The notes under the pieces were generated by a model. It saw only the letters and a list, made by a program, of their open reading frames with translations. It was not told the origin of the DNA and ran no database searches. Below, one piece after another: positions 17,432 through 26,957 of a stretch of DNA of 64,000 nucleotides. The translations under genes and the position numbers were made by a program. The first letter of the stretch is position 1; the number at the start of each line of letters is the position of its first letter. The stretch is taken from positions 2,852,001 through 2,916,000 of the forward strand of contig NZ_BHGK01000001.1 of the NCBI RefSeq assembly GCF_003574295.1, given 5' to 3'. This DNA comes from Mediterraneibacter butyricigenes (GTDB lineage Bacteria > Bacillota > Clostridia > Lachnospirales > Lachnospiraceae).

Positions 17432-18502
17432 TTATGATTCCGGCAGTGTAAAAGAAAAGACTGCGCCGTTTGTGTGATTATGTGCTTCAATGGTTCCCTG
17501 ATGTGCTTCAATAATGGTTTTGCAGATGGATAATCCGATTCCCATGCCTTTATGAGTGTCAGAGGAATCAGAGGAATTGTAGGTTCCCTGGAAGAGATCC
17601 TCCAGCTGGGATTCGTCCAGTCCGTGTCCGTAATCTATGACGGAAAACGTGACGGATTGATTTTCCTGTGTAATGAACAATTCCGGTGGAACAGTACTTC
17701 CGGAATGAAGAATTGCATTTTCCAGAAGATTGATCAGTACCTGTTCGATCAGAAGTGCATCCATGGGAAGCAGGATCATATCTTCGGGTGCATGTACAAT
17801 GATCCTGGCATCGGGAAGTCTTTTTTTCAGTCGTTGTGTTGCTTCGGCCACGACTTCTTCCACCAGTTCCGGTTCTTTATGTACAGTTTGCTGATTATCC
17901 TGGATCCGGGTAACACTGAGCAGATTTTCCACCATATGTAACAGCCAGTTGGCATCATTGTTGATATTTGCGCCCAGTTGCCGTTTTTCTTCGGAAGACA
18001 GAAGCTCTTCTTCCTCTAAATAGGAAGAGGAAGCACCGATCATGCTGGTCAGTGGAGTTCGGAGATCATGGGAAATGGCTCGAAGAAGATTGGCGCGGAT
18101 GGACTCTCGTTTGGCTTCTTCGACTGTTCGTTCCCGTTCTGCGATAATAGCCGCCTGTTTTTTCAGTCTTGTGGTAGTGGCACTGGTAATGATAGAAATT
18201 GCCAGAAGTCCGATGAAGGTGGCTGGATAACCGGTCAGGGTGAAATTCAGTTTGAAAAAGGGATAGGTAAAAAGATAATTAATACAGACCACGGAAAAGA
18301 GTGCTGCAAAAATACCGAATCGATAACCGGCAGTATAACGTGCGGCCAGAATGGTGGCAAGAATATATAAAAGGGAAATATTTGCCGAGGCATTCGGGGT
18401 AGAATGAAAGAACAGGAAAGCCAGTCCTGTTGCAATGGAAAGCAAAATGAAAGTTAACAGATAATCGTTTGATGCGATCAGTTTATTTATGATCCGTTTC
18501 AT
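17432..18502 (-). CDS. KdpD-like sensor histidine kinase lacking the KdpD N-terminal domain
   Basis: 356 residues. Four closely spaced hydrophobic helices (about 10-110) match DUF4118, the membrane module of KdpD. The dimerisation domain holds the phospho-accepting histidine in AISHDLRTPLTS (about 143). The ATPase domain has NLLENAILHS (N box), DYGHGLDE (G1) and GMGIGLSIC (G2). The large cytosolic KdpD N-terminal sensor and Usp domains are missing, so K+ or turgor sensing cannot be assumed. GGGGG precedes the ATG. It is the first gene of the kinase-regulator-small protein unit. Confidence 0.9.
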   Translation of the reverse strand: MKRIINKLIASNDYLLTFILLSIATGLAFLFFHSTPNASANISLLYILATILAARYTAGYRFGIFAALFSVVCINYLFTYPFFKLNFTLTGYPATFIGLLAISIITSATTTRLKKQAAIIAERERTVEEAKRESIRANLLRAISHDLRTPLTSMIGASSSYLEEEELLSSEEKRQLGANINNDANWLLHMVENLLSVTRIQDNQQTVHKEPELVEEVVAEATQRLKKRLPDARIIVHAPEDMILLPMDALLIEQVLINLLENAILHSGSTVPPELFITQENQSVTFSVIDYGHGLDESQLEDLFQGTYNSSDSSDTHKGMGIGLSICKTIIEAHQGTIEAHNHTNGAVFSFTLPES

Positions 18503-18665
18503 GTGAAAAACCCCCGTTTATGTTCCGTATACTCCAAAATAGCATATTTGAAATGGAAAGTAAACGGAGGTGAAAAAATCTGAGCGAAATCTTAATGTTT
18601 CAGAACAATCTTTATCTGTATGATCCTTCAGACGAATCAGACAGAAGCGAAGGAGGGTGGGGATG

Positions 18666-19925
18666 TCAGTTTAATTCCGCGATTCTGGAAACTCCCACAT
18701 AGATTTCAGAGATCTTATACCAGGTGCGATAATCGGTGTTTCCGGTCTGGGGCAGACCGAAGATACTCTGGAATGTTCGGACAGCTTCTGTGGTGGCAGG
18801 GCCGTAGATCCCGTCTTCCACCACTTTTGGAAGAGCCGGATAAGCCGTGGCGATTACATTTAACTGTTCCTGGAGTTGACGCACCTTCTGACCACTGGCT
18901 CCGTTTTCCAGAGTATAACCGGGCCAGGAAGAAGGAACTCCGGAGATTTCTTCGGCGGTATTGATATAGATATCATTTCCATAATAATATCGCAGGATCT
19001 CAATGGCGGAATATCCCTGATCTCCAAGATCCTTGGATCCCCACTGACTTAACCAGTTCGGACAGGTGACGCGTTCCCCGTCACAATACTGGGTCAGGAT
19101 CGGTTGCCGGACATTAGGACGGGAGAGATAATCGGCAAACAATTCATCCACGATCAGTGAAATGGAATCGTAAATATTCCGGTTGGCAATCCATTTGTGA
19201 TCAAAGGCGGTGGAAGAGGTGATCGTAAAATCATATCCACGGTTTCGGTAGAACTCTGTATAAACACGGTTCAGCGTAAAGGACATAATGGCGAGGACGT
19301 TGGCGCGAATGGTATCTTCCGGCCAGGTGGCATAGATTTCGCTGGAGGCTACATTTTTGATATAGTCCCGGTAACGGACATAATAATTTTTGGCAGTGGA
19401 GTCTCTGGGAGAACCGTCATGGACCACAACATATTCGGGGACGACCACACGGCTTAAGACGATTTCACCGGATTCATTGGTGGGCTGGATTTCATCTTCT
19501 GCAATCTTGGGAGGATATTCCCCATAAAGCGTATGGGCCGGGATTACAAAAATTTCATTGGCGGGACCGGATAAATCCGCCGGCATCAGGGAAATATTCT
19601 GAATAGCTTTTACATTTGGCAGAATTTCTGCACCGGAGATTACCTGAGGAATGTAGCCGTCTGCAGAAATTTCTAAAGTATATTCGGAATAAGGCTGAAT
19701 TTCGCTTTCTGGTGTCAGGCTGTATTCCGGGGCGGGGGATGGGAGTTCAATGGTTTCTGTCTGCCCGGAGGAATTTGTGGTCAGTTCTTCCAGTTGATTT
19801 TCAGGAATTCCGGTGTAATATATTTTCAAAGTTGCATCGGAGAGAGGGAGGTTTGATATACCGGAAACCACGTTTAACTGGAAAGTTCCGCGGTAAGTAA
19901 GATTATTGTCCATAGAGCTTAACAT
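18666..19925 (-). CDS. Peptidoglycan-binding protein with SpoIID/LytB-like region
   Basis: 419 residues. The N-terminal part (about 10-110) looks like carboxypeptidase-regulatory/Ig-like strands. A middle region (about 145-300) with VVVPEYVVVHDG, IKNVASSEIYATWP and IMSFTLNRVYTE resembles SpoIID-like domains of clostridial cell-wall proteins. The C-terminal peptidoglycan_binding_1 domain (about 340-405) has SGQKVRQLQEQLN and DGIYGPATTEAVRTFQ. No signal peptide is visible, which is odd for a wall protein and suggests release by another route or action in spores. AAAGGATCT precedes ATG 19925. Single gene, divergent from carA. Confidence 0.75.
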   Translation of the reverse strand: MLSSMDNNLTYRGTFQLNVVSGISNLPLSDATLKIYYTGIPENQLEELTTNSSGQTETIELPSPAPEYSLTPESEIQPYSEYTLEISADGYIPQVISGAEILPNVKAIQNISLMPADLSGPANEIFVIPAHTLYGEYPPKIAEDEIQPTNESGEIVLSRVVVPEYVVVHDGSPRDSTAKNYYVRYRDYIKNVASSEIYATWPEDTIRANVLAIMSFTLNRVYTEFYRNRGYDFTITSSTAFDHKWIANRNIYDSISLIVDELFADYLSRPNVRQPILTQYCDGERVTCPNWLSQWGSKDLGDQGYSAIEILRYYYGNDIYINTAEEISGVPSSWPGYTLENGASGQKVRQLQEQLNVIATAYPALPKVVEDGIYGPATTEAVRTFQSIFGLPQTGNTDYRTWYKISEIYVGVSRIAELN

Positions 19926-20000
19926 AGATCCTTTGCTCCTATAAGGTCAGCTTCTGAATAAAATATGCAAAAAATGAAGAGAGTGTGCATATAAAATTTG

Positions 20001-20029
20001 TTGAAAAATGAAATGGGATGATGTATAAT
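20001..20029 (+). promoter_or_regulatory. Sigma-A promoter of carAB
   Basis: TTGAAA, 17-nt spacer, perfect TATAAT. The leader to the carA start is about 135 nt and holds the hairpin described separately. Confidence 0.82.
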
Positions 20030-20035
20030 TATGTG

Positions 20036-20093
20036 CAGTTCGAGAATGCGGGCGCTCTGGAAAAGACTCCAAGAGCGCCTTTCTTCTGAACTG
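20036..20093 (+). promoter_or_regulatory. Hairpin leader (possible attenuator) of carAB
   Basis: An outer pair CAGTTC (20036-20041)/GAACTG (20088-20093) encloses a strong hairpin GGCGCTCT (20051-20058)/AGAGCGCC (20072-20079), followed by the T-rich TTTCTTCT. It begins a few bases after the expected transcription start. It looks like a weak terminator with an alternative outer helix. I do not see the PyrR-binding consensus, so the controlling signal is unknown. Confidence 0.45.
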
Positions 20094-20170
20094 AGGAGTT
20101 TTTTAGGAAAGTTTTGTTATTGTTAGTTAGCTTAAAATGAATAAATATACGGAAGGGAAAAGGTGGACAT

Positions 20171-21241
20171 ATGAAGGCATTTCTTATCTTGGAAGATGGA
20201 ACGGTTTTCACCGGAACCAGCATTGGTTCTACAAGAGAGATGATCAGTGAAATCGTTTTTAATACGTCAATGACAGGATATCTGGAAGTATTGACGGATC
20301 CATCCTATGCGGGACAGGCTGTGGTTATGACGTATCCGTTGATCGGAAACTACGGAATCACACCGGATATGGAGTCATCAAAAGCATGGCCGGATGGATA
20401 TATCGTTCGTGAGTTATCACGGATGCCAAGCAATTTTCGATGTGAAGGAACCATTCAGGATTTTTTGAAGGAGCAGGATATTCCTGGAATCGCAGGAATT
20501 GATACCAGAGCTCTGACCAAGATTCTCCGTGAAAAGGGAACTATGAATGGAATGATCACAACCAATGAGAATTACAATCTGGAGGAGATTCTTCCGAAAC
20601 TGAAAGAATACCGGGTAGGTGATGTGGTATCCAAAGTCACCTGCAAAGAAAAACATGTCCTGAAAGGAACCGGAAAGAAAGTAGCACTTCTGGATCTGGG
20701 GGCAAAGAAAAATATTGCGAAATCATTAAATGACAGAGGATGTGAAGTGACCGTATATCCGGCACATACTTCCGCAGAAGAAATCATCGCATCCAATCCG
20801 GACGGAATCATGCTTTCAAACGGACCTGGGGATCCGGCAGACTGTACGTCTGTGATCCGTGAGATCCGCAAACTTTATGAAACAGAGATTCCGATTTTTG
20901 CAATCTGCCTGGGACATCAGTTGATGGCACTTGCGACCGGAGCCACCACCCATAAATTAAAATACGGACACAGAGGCGGCAACCATCCGGTCAAAGATCT
21001 GAAGACCGGACGCGTTTATATTTCCTCTCAGAACCACGGTTATGTGGTAGATACAGACAGTGTGGATCCTGAGATTGCAGTTCCGGCTTTTCATAATGTA
21101 AATGACGGAACCAACGAAGGTCTGGAATATGTAGGCAAGAAGATTTTTACCGTACAGTTCCATCCGGAGGCATGTCCGGGACCGCAGGACTCCGGATATC
21201 TGTTTGATCGGTTCATTGAAATGATGGGAGGAACGAAATAA
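20171..21241 (+). CDS. carA: Carbamoyl phosphate synthase small subunit
   Basis: Glutamine amidotransferase subunit that feeds ammonia to CarB for pyrimidine and arginine synthesis. 356 residues. The N-terminal domain has DGTVFTG and NTSMTGYLEVLTDPSY; the class I glutaminase domain has the nucleophile Cys in AICLGHQLMA and the His/Glu pair in QFHPEACPGP. The stop TAA overlaps the carB ATG by one base, so the subunits are translationally coupled. AAAGGTGG precedes the start. Confidence 0.97.
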   Translation: MKAFLILEDGTVFTGTSIGSTREMISEIVFNTSMTGYLEVLTDPSYAGQAVVMTYPLIGNYGITPDMESSKAWPDGYIVRELSRMPSNFRCEGTIQDFLKEQDIPGIAGIDTRALTKILREKGTMNGMITTNENYNLEEILPKLKEYRVGDVVSKVTCKEKHVLKGTGKKVALLDLGAKKNIAKSLNDRGCEVTVYPAHTSAEEIIASNPDGIMLSNGPGDPADCTSVIREIRKLYETEIPIFAICLGHQLMALATGATTHKLKYGHRGGNHPVKDLKTGRVYISSQNHGYVVDTDSVDPEIAVPAFHNVNDGTNEGLEYVGKKIFTVQFHPEACPGPQDSGYLFDRFIEMMGGTK

Positions 21242-24200
21242 TGCCAAGAGACAACAGTATTAAAAAGGTTTTGGTGATCGGATCCGGTCCGATCGTAATC
21301 GGACAGGCAGCGGAGTTTGACTATGCCGGAACACAGGCATGTCGTTCCCTGAAAGAAGAGGGGCTGGAAGTTGTACTCCTGAATTCCAACCCGGCAACGA
21401 TCATGACAGATAAGGATATTGCAGATCGTGTCTATATTGAGCCACTGACAGTAGAAGTGGTAGAGCAGTTGATTTTAAAAGAACAGCCGGACAGTGTGCT
21501 TCCGACTCTGGGAGGTCAGGCCGGACTGAACCTGGCCATGGAACTGGAAGAAGCGGGCTTCTTAAAGGAGCATAATGTGCGCCTGATTGGAACGACTTCC
21601 GAGACCATTAAAAAAGCAGAGGACCGTCTGGAATTCAAGGCGACCATGGAGAAGATCGGGGAACCGGTTGCAGCATCTCTGGTCGTGGAAAATGTAGAAG
21701 ATGGAGTGGCATTTGCCAAGAAAATCGGCTATCCGGTTGTGCTTCGTCCTGCATATACACTGGGAGGAAGCGGTGGTGGTATCGCTCATAACGTTCAGGA
21801 ATTACAGGAAATCCTGGAAAATGGTCTGAGACTTTCCCGTGTGGGACAGGTTCTGGTAGAGCGTTGTATTGCCGGCTGGAAAGAAATCGAGTATGAAGTA
21901 ATGCGGGATTCCAACGGAAACTGCATCACCGTATGTAATATGGAAAATATTGACCCGGTAGGAGTGCATACCGGAGACAGTATTGTAGTGGCACCGTCCC
22001 AGACTTTGGGCGATAAAGAATACCAGATGCTGCGTACTTCTGCGCTGAACATCATCAGCGAACTGAATATCACCGGAGGATGTAATGTACAGTATGCACT
22101 GCACCCGACCACATTTGAATATTGTGTCATCGAAGTAAACCCGCGTGTGAGCCGTTCTTCTGCACTGGCTTCCAAGGCGACCGGTTATCCGATCGCGAAG
22201 GTAGCTGCAAAGATTGCACTGGGTTATACACTGGATGAGATCAAGAATGCGGTAACTCAGAAGACTTACGCAAGTTTCGAGCCGATGCTGGATTATTGCG
22301 TCGTAAAGATTCCGAGACTTCCGTTTGATAAATTTATCAGTGCCAAGAGAACACTGACCACTCAGATGAAGGCGACCGGAGAGGTTATGAGTATCTGCGA
22401 TAACTTCGAAGGAGCATTGATGAAGGCGATCCGTTCTCTGGAACAGCATGTAGACAGTCTGATGTCTTATGATTACACCAAACTTTCCAGGGAAGAGCTG
22501 TTGGATGAGCTAGAGATCGTAGATGACAGAAGAATCTGGAAGATCGCAGAAGCAATCCGAAAGGGCATCACATACGAAGAGATCCATGATATTACGAAGA
22601 TCGACCTGTGGTTTATCGACAAGATCGCGATTCTGGTAGAAATGGAACAGACACTGAAGAGCCATACTCTGACTCCGGAAATCTTAAAAGAAGCAAAACG
22701 AATGGAATTCCCGGATAATGTGATCGCAGAGCTGACCGGAAAAGAGGAACGCGAGATCCACGATATGCGCCATGAAAACGGTATCGTAGCCGCTTATAAG
22801 ATGGTAGATACCTGCGCAGCAGAGTTTGCGGCTGCTACTCCGTATTACTATTCTGTATTCGGAAGCGAAAATGAAGTAGAAGAGACTTCATCTAAGAAAA
22901 AAGTACTGGTACTGGGATCCGGACCGATCCGTATCGGACAGGGAATCGAATTCGATTTCTGTTCCGTACACTGTACCTGGGCATTTGCAAAAGAAGGATA
23001 TGAGACCATTATCGTCAACAACAACCCGGAAACTGTCAGTACAGACTTTGATATTGCGGACAAACTGTACTTCGAGCCACTGACACCGGAAGATGTGGAA
23101 AGCATCGTAGATCTGGAGAAACCGGACGGAGCCGTGGTACAGTTCGGTGGACAGACCGCCATCAAGCTGACCGAGAGTCTGATGAAGATGGGTGTTCCGA
23201 TCCTTGGAACTTCCGCTGAAAATGTGGATGCGGCAGAGGACAGAGAATTGTTTGATGAGATTCTGGAAAAATGCGGAATTCCGCGTCCGACCGGAGGCAC
23301 TGTCTTTACTGCAGAAGAAGCAAAAGAAGTGGCAAACCGTCTGGGATATCCGGTTCTGGTTCGTCCGTCTTATGTATTGGGTGGACAGGGTATGCAGATT
23401 GCCATCAATGACCACGATATCGACGAGTTTATCGGAATCATCAACCGAATTGCACAGGATCACCCGATTCTGGTAGATAAATATCTTCAGGGAAAAGAAA
23501 TCGAGGTAGATGCAGTCTGCGACGGCGAAGATATTCTGATCCCGGGAATCATGGAACATATCGAACGTGCCGGAATCCATTCCGGTGACAGTATTTCCGT
23601 ATATCCGGCACAGAGCCTGTCACAGAAAGTAAAAGATACGATCGAAGATTATACCAAGAAACTGGCACAGTCTCTGCATGTAATCGGACTGATCAATATT
23701 CAGTTTATCGTATGCGGAGAAGAAGTTTATGTCATCGAGGTAAATCCGAGATCCAGTCGTACCGTACCGTATATCAGTAAAGTAACAGGCATTCCGATCG
23801 TTCCGCTGGCAACCAGAGTGATCATTGGTAACAAGATCAAAGATCTGGGTTACACACCGGGACTTCAGAAAGAAGCAGATTATATTGCAATTAAGATGCC
23901 GGTATTCTCCTTCGAGAAGATTCGCGGCGCGGATATCAGCCTTGGACCGGAAATGAAATCTACCGGTGAGTGCCTTGGTATTGCAAAGACCTTTAATGAA
24001 GCGCTCTACAAAGCTTTCCTTGGCGCAGGTATCAATCTGCCGAAATATAAGAATATGATCATGACCGTCCGTGATGAGGATAAGGAAGAGGCAGTGGAGA
24101 TCGGACGAAGATTTTCAGCCCTTGGTTATAGGATCTTTGCCACAAAGGGAACTGCAGATGCACTGAAAGCAGGCGGTGTAAAGGCAAATGAAGTCAAGAA

Positions 24201-24441
24201 GATCGAGCAGGAATCTCCGAACCTTCTGGATCTGATCCTCGGACATCGAATCGACCTGGTTATCGATACACCTCCGCAGGGAGCTGATCGTTCCAGAGAC
24301 GGATTCTTGATCCGCAGAAATGCGATTGAGACAGGTGTCAATGTTCTGACCGCAATGGATACGGCCAGAGCACTTGTAACCAGTCTGGAAAATACAGATA
24401 TTCGCAAACTGACATTGGTGGATATTGCAAAAGTAGAATAA
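21241..24441 (+). CDS. carB: Carbamoyl phosphate synthase large subunit
   Basis: 1066-residue synthetase with two tandem ATP-grasp halves. GSGPIVIGQAAEFDYAGTQA opens the first (about 15) and GSGPIRIGQGIEFDF the second (about 560). RPAYTLGGSGGG and RPSYVLGGQGMQ are the paired ATP loops, and EVNPRVSRSSAL and EVNPRSSRTVPY the paired metal-binding stretches. The C-terminal MGS-like allosteric domain starts at about 935. Full length and intact. Confidence 0.98.
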   Translation: MPRDNSIKKVLVIGSGPIVIGQAAEFDYAGTQACRSLKEEGLEVVLLNSNPATIMTDKDIADRVYIEPLTVEVVEQLILKEQPDSVLPTLGGQAGLNLAMELEEAGFLKEHNVRLIGTTSETIKKAEDRLEFKATMEKIGEPVAASLVVENVEDGVAFAKKIGYPVVLRPAYTLGGSGGGIAHNVQELQEILENGLRLSRVGQVLVERCIAGWKEIEYEVMRDSNGNCITVCNMENIDPVGVHTGDSIVVAPSQTLGDKEYQMLRTSALNIISELNITGGCNVQYALHPTTFEYCVIEVNPRVSRSSALASKATGYPIAKVAAKIALGYTLDEIKNAVTQKTYASFEPMLDYCVVKIPRLPFDKFISAKRTLTTQMKATGEVMSICDNFEGALMKAIRSLEQHVDSLMSYDYTKLSREELLDELEIVDDRRIWKIAEAIRKGITYEEIHDITKIDLWFIDKIAILVEMEQTLKSHTLTPEILKEAKRMEFPDNVIAELTGKEEREIHDMRHENGIVAAYKMVDTCAAEFAAATPYYYSVFGSENEVEETSSKKKVLVLGSGPIRIGQGIEFDFCSVHCTWAFAKEGYETIIVNNNPETVSTDFDIADKLYFEPLTPEDVESIVDLEKPDGAVVQFGGQTAIKLTESLMKMGVPILGTSAENVDAAEDRELFDEILEKCGIPRPTGGTVFTAEEAKEVANRLGYPVLVRPSYVLGGQGMQIAINDHDIDEFIGIINRIAQDHPILVDKYLQGKEIEVDAVCDGEDILIPGIMEHIERAGIHSGDSISVYPAQSLSQKVKDTIEDYTKKLAQSLHVIGLINIQFIVCGEEVYVIEVNPRSSRTVPYISKVTGIPIVPLATRVIIGNKIKDLGYTPGLQKEADYIAIKMPVFSFEKIRGADISLGPEMKSTGECLGIAKTFNEALYKAFLGAGINLPKYKNMIMTVRDEDKEEAVEIGRRFSALGYRIFATKGTADALKAGGVKANEVKKIEQESPNLLDLILGHRIDLVIDTPPQGADRSRDGFLIRRNAIETGVNVLTAMDTARALVTSLENTDIRKLTLVDIAKVE

Positions 24442-24447
24442 ATGTGA

Positions 24448-25611
24448 GTGAAGGCAATGAAAAAATATAGTGTGATCCTGATCTGTCTGCTATGTCTGAT
24501 CTTTGGGGTGTCCTGCTCGAAAAAGGAGGATACCGCCGAAAAGAATCAGGAGCAGACGAAGAGTTATCAGACCGTAGGAGATCTTGAAATTTCGGAAAAA
24601 GAACAGGAGAAGATCTCAGAAGACCTTTTAAAGGCGGCGGAAGTCTATTCTGAACAGTTTAAAGATACGGAACTTCTGGATGAGACAGGGATTTCAGCCG
24701 TGGTTTCGGCATTGGGAGAAAACGGATATTGTGCCATAGATGAGGAAAATCAGTTAAACATGGTGAATGCAGATCAGCTGGAATCCTTCCTGTCATCTCT
24801 GAAGGCGGAGAAAAACGAAGAAGCTGTCGTTTATCTCGTGGGAGATTCCGGAGAACTGGTACGCCTTGACTTCTATGCGAGAGGCGGAAGTCTGGTCTAT
24901 ATCCGGACTGTTGCAAAGTGGAATGAACGTAAGAAACCGGAAATCACATATATGGGTGGCTTTGAGGCGAAAAGCTGGAAATACACGGATCGGGGCTACC
25001 TGTTCTTTGAGAAGAAACAGGCGGCAGGCTATGACGGAGAAACACCGTACAGTATGATTCGTGTCAGTCAGATATCAGAAGAAAACCGTCAGGCCGCAGC
25101 AACTTATATAGAGAATATCGGATACCTGAACCAGAATCTCTTTACGTCTGACTGGACGGAAGCGGATTTTTCGGGTCTGGATCTGATGGATCTTTATGAA
25201 TATCTGTATGCGGATCTCTACGGCAAACATTTTGATGCGGATGCTTATCAGGATGGAATTCCGAAAGAGGAATTTGAAGCAGTGTTTCAACATTATTTCC
25301 GGATCTCTTCCGAAAAGATTCAGGAATTGGTTCCTTTTGATGCGGAGAAACAGATGTATCAGTGGGAAGAAAGAGAAGGTGCGGATTATACTTCGGCCAG
25401 ATCACTGGATCCGGAAGTGACAGAGATCAAAGACAACGGAGATGGTACGCTAACACTGACCGTGGCGGTTGTATGGGCAGAAAAGGAAACGGATCAGGCA
25501 TTTGTTCATAAGCTGACCGTACGTCCGCTGTCTGACGGAAGTTATCAGTATGTGTCGAATGAGGTGGAAGACTCAGAAGATAATCTGATTCCGGAATCGC
25601 CCGGAAATTAG
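24448..25611 (+). CDS. Lipoprotein of unknown function
   Basis: 387 residues with a lipoprotein signal peptide: KKYSVILICLLCLIFGVSC, with the lipidated Cys at about 23, followed by a charged linker. The rest is soluble, with a possible beta-rich C-terminal part (VTEIKDNGDGTLTLTVAVVW). I do not recognise it with confidence. The start is unclear: GTG 24448, or ATG 24457 with GAAGG very close. It begins 7 nt after carB and is probably transcribed with it, which need not mean a role in carbamoyl phosphate synthesis. A terminator pair follows. Confidence 0.8.
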   Translation: MKAMKKYSVILICLLCLIFGVSCSKKEDTAEKNQEQTKSYQTVGDLEISEKEQEKISEDLLKAAEVYSEQFKDTELLDETGISAVVSALGENGYCAIDEENQLNMVNADQLESFLSSLKAEKNEEAVVYLVGDSGELVRLDFYARGGSLVYIRTVAKWNERKKPEITYMGGFEAKSWKYTDRGYLFFEKKQAAGYDGETPYSMIRVSQISEENRQAAATYIENIGYLNQNLFTSDWTEADFSGLDLMDLYEYLYADLYGKHFDADAYQDGIPKEEFEAVFQHYFRISSEKIQELVPFDAEKQMYQWEEREGADYTSARSLDPEVTEIKDNGDGTLTLTVAVVWAEKETDQAFVHKLTVRPLSDGSYQYVSNEVEDSEDNLIPESPGN

Positions 25612-25659
25612 AGAAGATAAAATATATTTTGCTTTATATAATCGAATACAGAGAATAAA

Positions 25660-25735
25660 AAAGGTTCACTGAACCTTTTGACAAGACAGAGCAGATACAT
25701 TTATGGGAACATTGATGTGTCTGCTCTGCTTTGTT
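25660..25735. terminator. Two tandem hairpins between convergent genes
   Basis: AAAAGGTTCA/TGAACCTTTT (25660-25679) is followed by a long imperfect hairpin with CAGAGCAGA and TCTGCTCTG arms (about 25687-25733). They lie between the lipoprotein gene and the CobD-like gene, which converge, so they may serve both strands. Confidence 0.7.
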
Positions 25736-25766
25736 ATGAAGGATAATAGAGTTATCAACACACAAT

Positions 25767-26882
25767 CTATTGTGGGGATGCGGATCGACTCAGATAGTCC
25801 TTGATCGCCTGAAGCAACCGATTGTTGTCTTCGGGATTCAGGATGCAGAATCGGAAAAATTCGCCGTTTAAGGATTTGAAAGAGGAACAGTCGCGGATCA
25901 TCAGACCTCTGCGGATACAGAATTCGAACAGATCGCCGGAGTGATCGGTGGGTCTTGTCAGTTCCATCAAAAAGAAGTTGGCGTAAGCGTCATACACTTT
26001 TAATCCCTCAATATGTTCGGTTTCTTTTCGGATCCGTATGCGTTCGGAATGGATCAGATCTCTGGTCTTTTTGATATAGTCTTTGTCTGAGAAGAAGAAT
26101 TCTCCGGCAAGTGCCCCCACATGATTCAGAGACCAGGGGTTCTGAAGTACGGACAATTTGAAAAGGAGTTCCGGGTTACCGGAAATTCCGTATCCCAGTC
26201 GAAGTCCGGGAGCGGCGTAGAATTTGGAAACTCCGCGAAGTACCATAAGATTCTGAAACTGATCGGTGAGGGATACGGCGGATATACTGGAAATATCCGG
26301 AGCGAATTCTACATAAGTCTCATCGATCATCACGAAAATATTCTGTTTCTGACAGTATTCTAGGATGGAAACCAGCTCCTGTACCTTCAAGGCGGAAGAA
26401 GTCGGGTTGTTTGGATTACACAGAATCAGCATATCGAAAGATTGATCCAATGCCTGAAAAAAGTCAGCCAGATCAAGCTGAAAATAATTCGATGCTTTCA
26501 GATGATATTCCTCTTGAGACGCATCGGTCAAAGAAAGTTCTCTGGAATATTCGGAGTAGGTAGGACCGAGTAGCATGGCTTTCTTCGGATAAACCTGCTC
26601 GATGACCAGAGAGATCATTTCGGTGGATCCGTTGCCGACTACGATATGTTCCATGGGAACGTTGCAGTAAGCAGCGATGGCAGATCGCAGTGATTTATAA
26701 TCCCGGTCAGGGTAGGTAGAACAGGCAAGATCCAGATTGGAAATTAACTGTTCTTTGACGGTAGCGGAAAGTCCCAGAGGATTCACGTTGGATCCGAAAT
26801 TGACGATGGATTCCAGTGGGACGTGATAGTATTCTGAGACCTTTTCCAGGTCACTTCCGTGAAATTCTGGTTTTGTATTCAT
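25767..26882 (-). CDS. PLP-dependent aminotransferase, CobD-like (threonine-phosphate decarboxylase type)
   Basis: 371-residue fold-type I PLP enzyme. FHGSDLEKV followed by NFGSNVNPLGL matches the start of CobD (L-threonine-O-3-phosphate decarboxylase). LCNPNNPTS, MIDETYVEFAP and the PLP lysine in GVSKFYAAPGLRLGYG are present. ATG 26882 is chosen because GAGAGGAG is 9 nt in front. CobD makes aminopropanol phosphate for cobalamin, but no cobalamin gene is nearby, and histidinol-phosphate aminotransferase is a close relative, so the substrate is inferred only. It is divergent from the Hsp70-like operon. Confidence 0.78.
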   Translation of the reverse strand: MNTKPEFHGSDLEKVSEYYHVPLESIVNFGSNVNPLGLSATVKEQLISNLDLACSTYPDRDYKSLRSAIAAYCNVPMEHIVVGNGSTEMISLVIEQVYPKKAMLLGPTYSEYSRELSLTDASQEEYHLKASNYFQLDLADFFQALDQSFDMLILCNPNNPTSSALKVQELVSILEYCQKQNIFVMIDETYVEFAPDISSISAVSLTDQFQNLMVLRGVSKFYAAPGLRLGYGISGNPELLFKLSVLQNPWSLNHVGALAGEFFFSDKDYIKKTRDLIHSERIRIRKETEHIEGLKVYDAYANFFLMELTRPTDHSGDLFEFCIRRGLMIRDCSSFKSLNGEFFRFCILNPEDNNRLLQAIKDYLSRSASPQ

Positions 26883-26928
26883 GTATACAATCTCCTCTCT
26901 AAACACCATGAAACTTTGTATATCAGCA

Positions 26929-26957
26929 TTGCAAGATATCTTGTAATCATGTATAAT
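26929..26957 (+). promoter_or_regulatory. Promoter of the DUF5717/Hsp70-like/TPR operon, with overlapping palindrome
   Basis: TTGCAA, 17-nt spacer, perfect TATAAT on the plus strand. The perfect 12-bp palindrome CAAGATATCTTG (26932-26943) overlaps the -35 and spacer. On the minus strand a weaker TTACAA with TATACA about 18 nt away would drive the aminotransferase gene from the same spot. This looks like a shared operator. Confidence 0.6.

Noticed and set aside
18620-18964. Plus-strand frame at the end of the peptidoglycan-binding protein gene
   Set aside because: It lies antisense to a well-supported gene and has no recognisable product.
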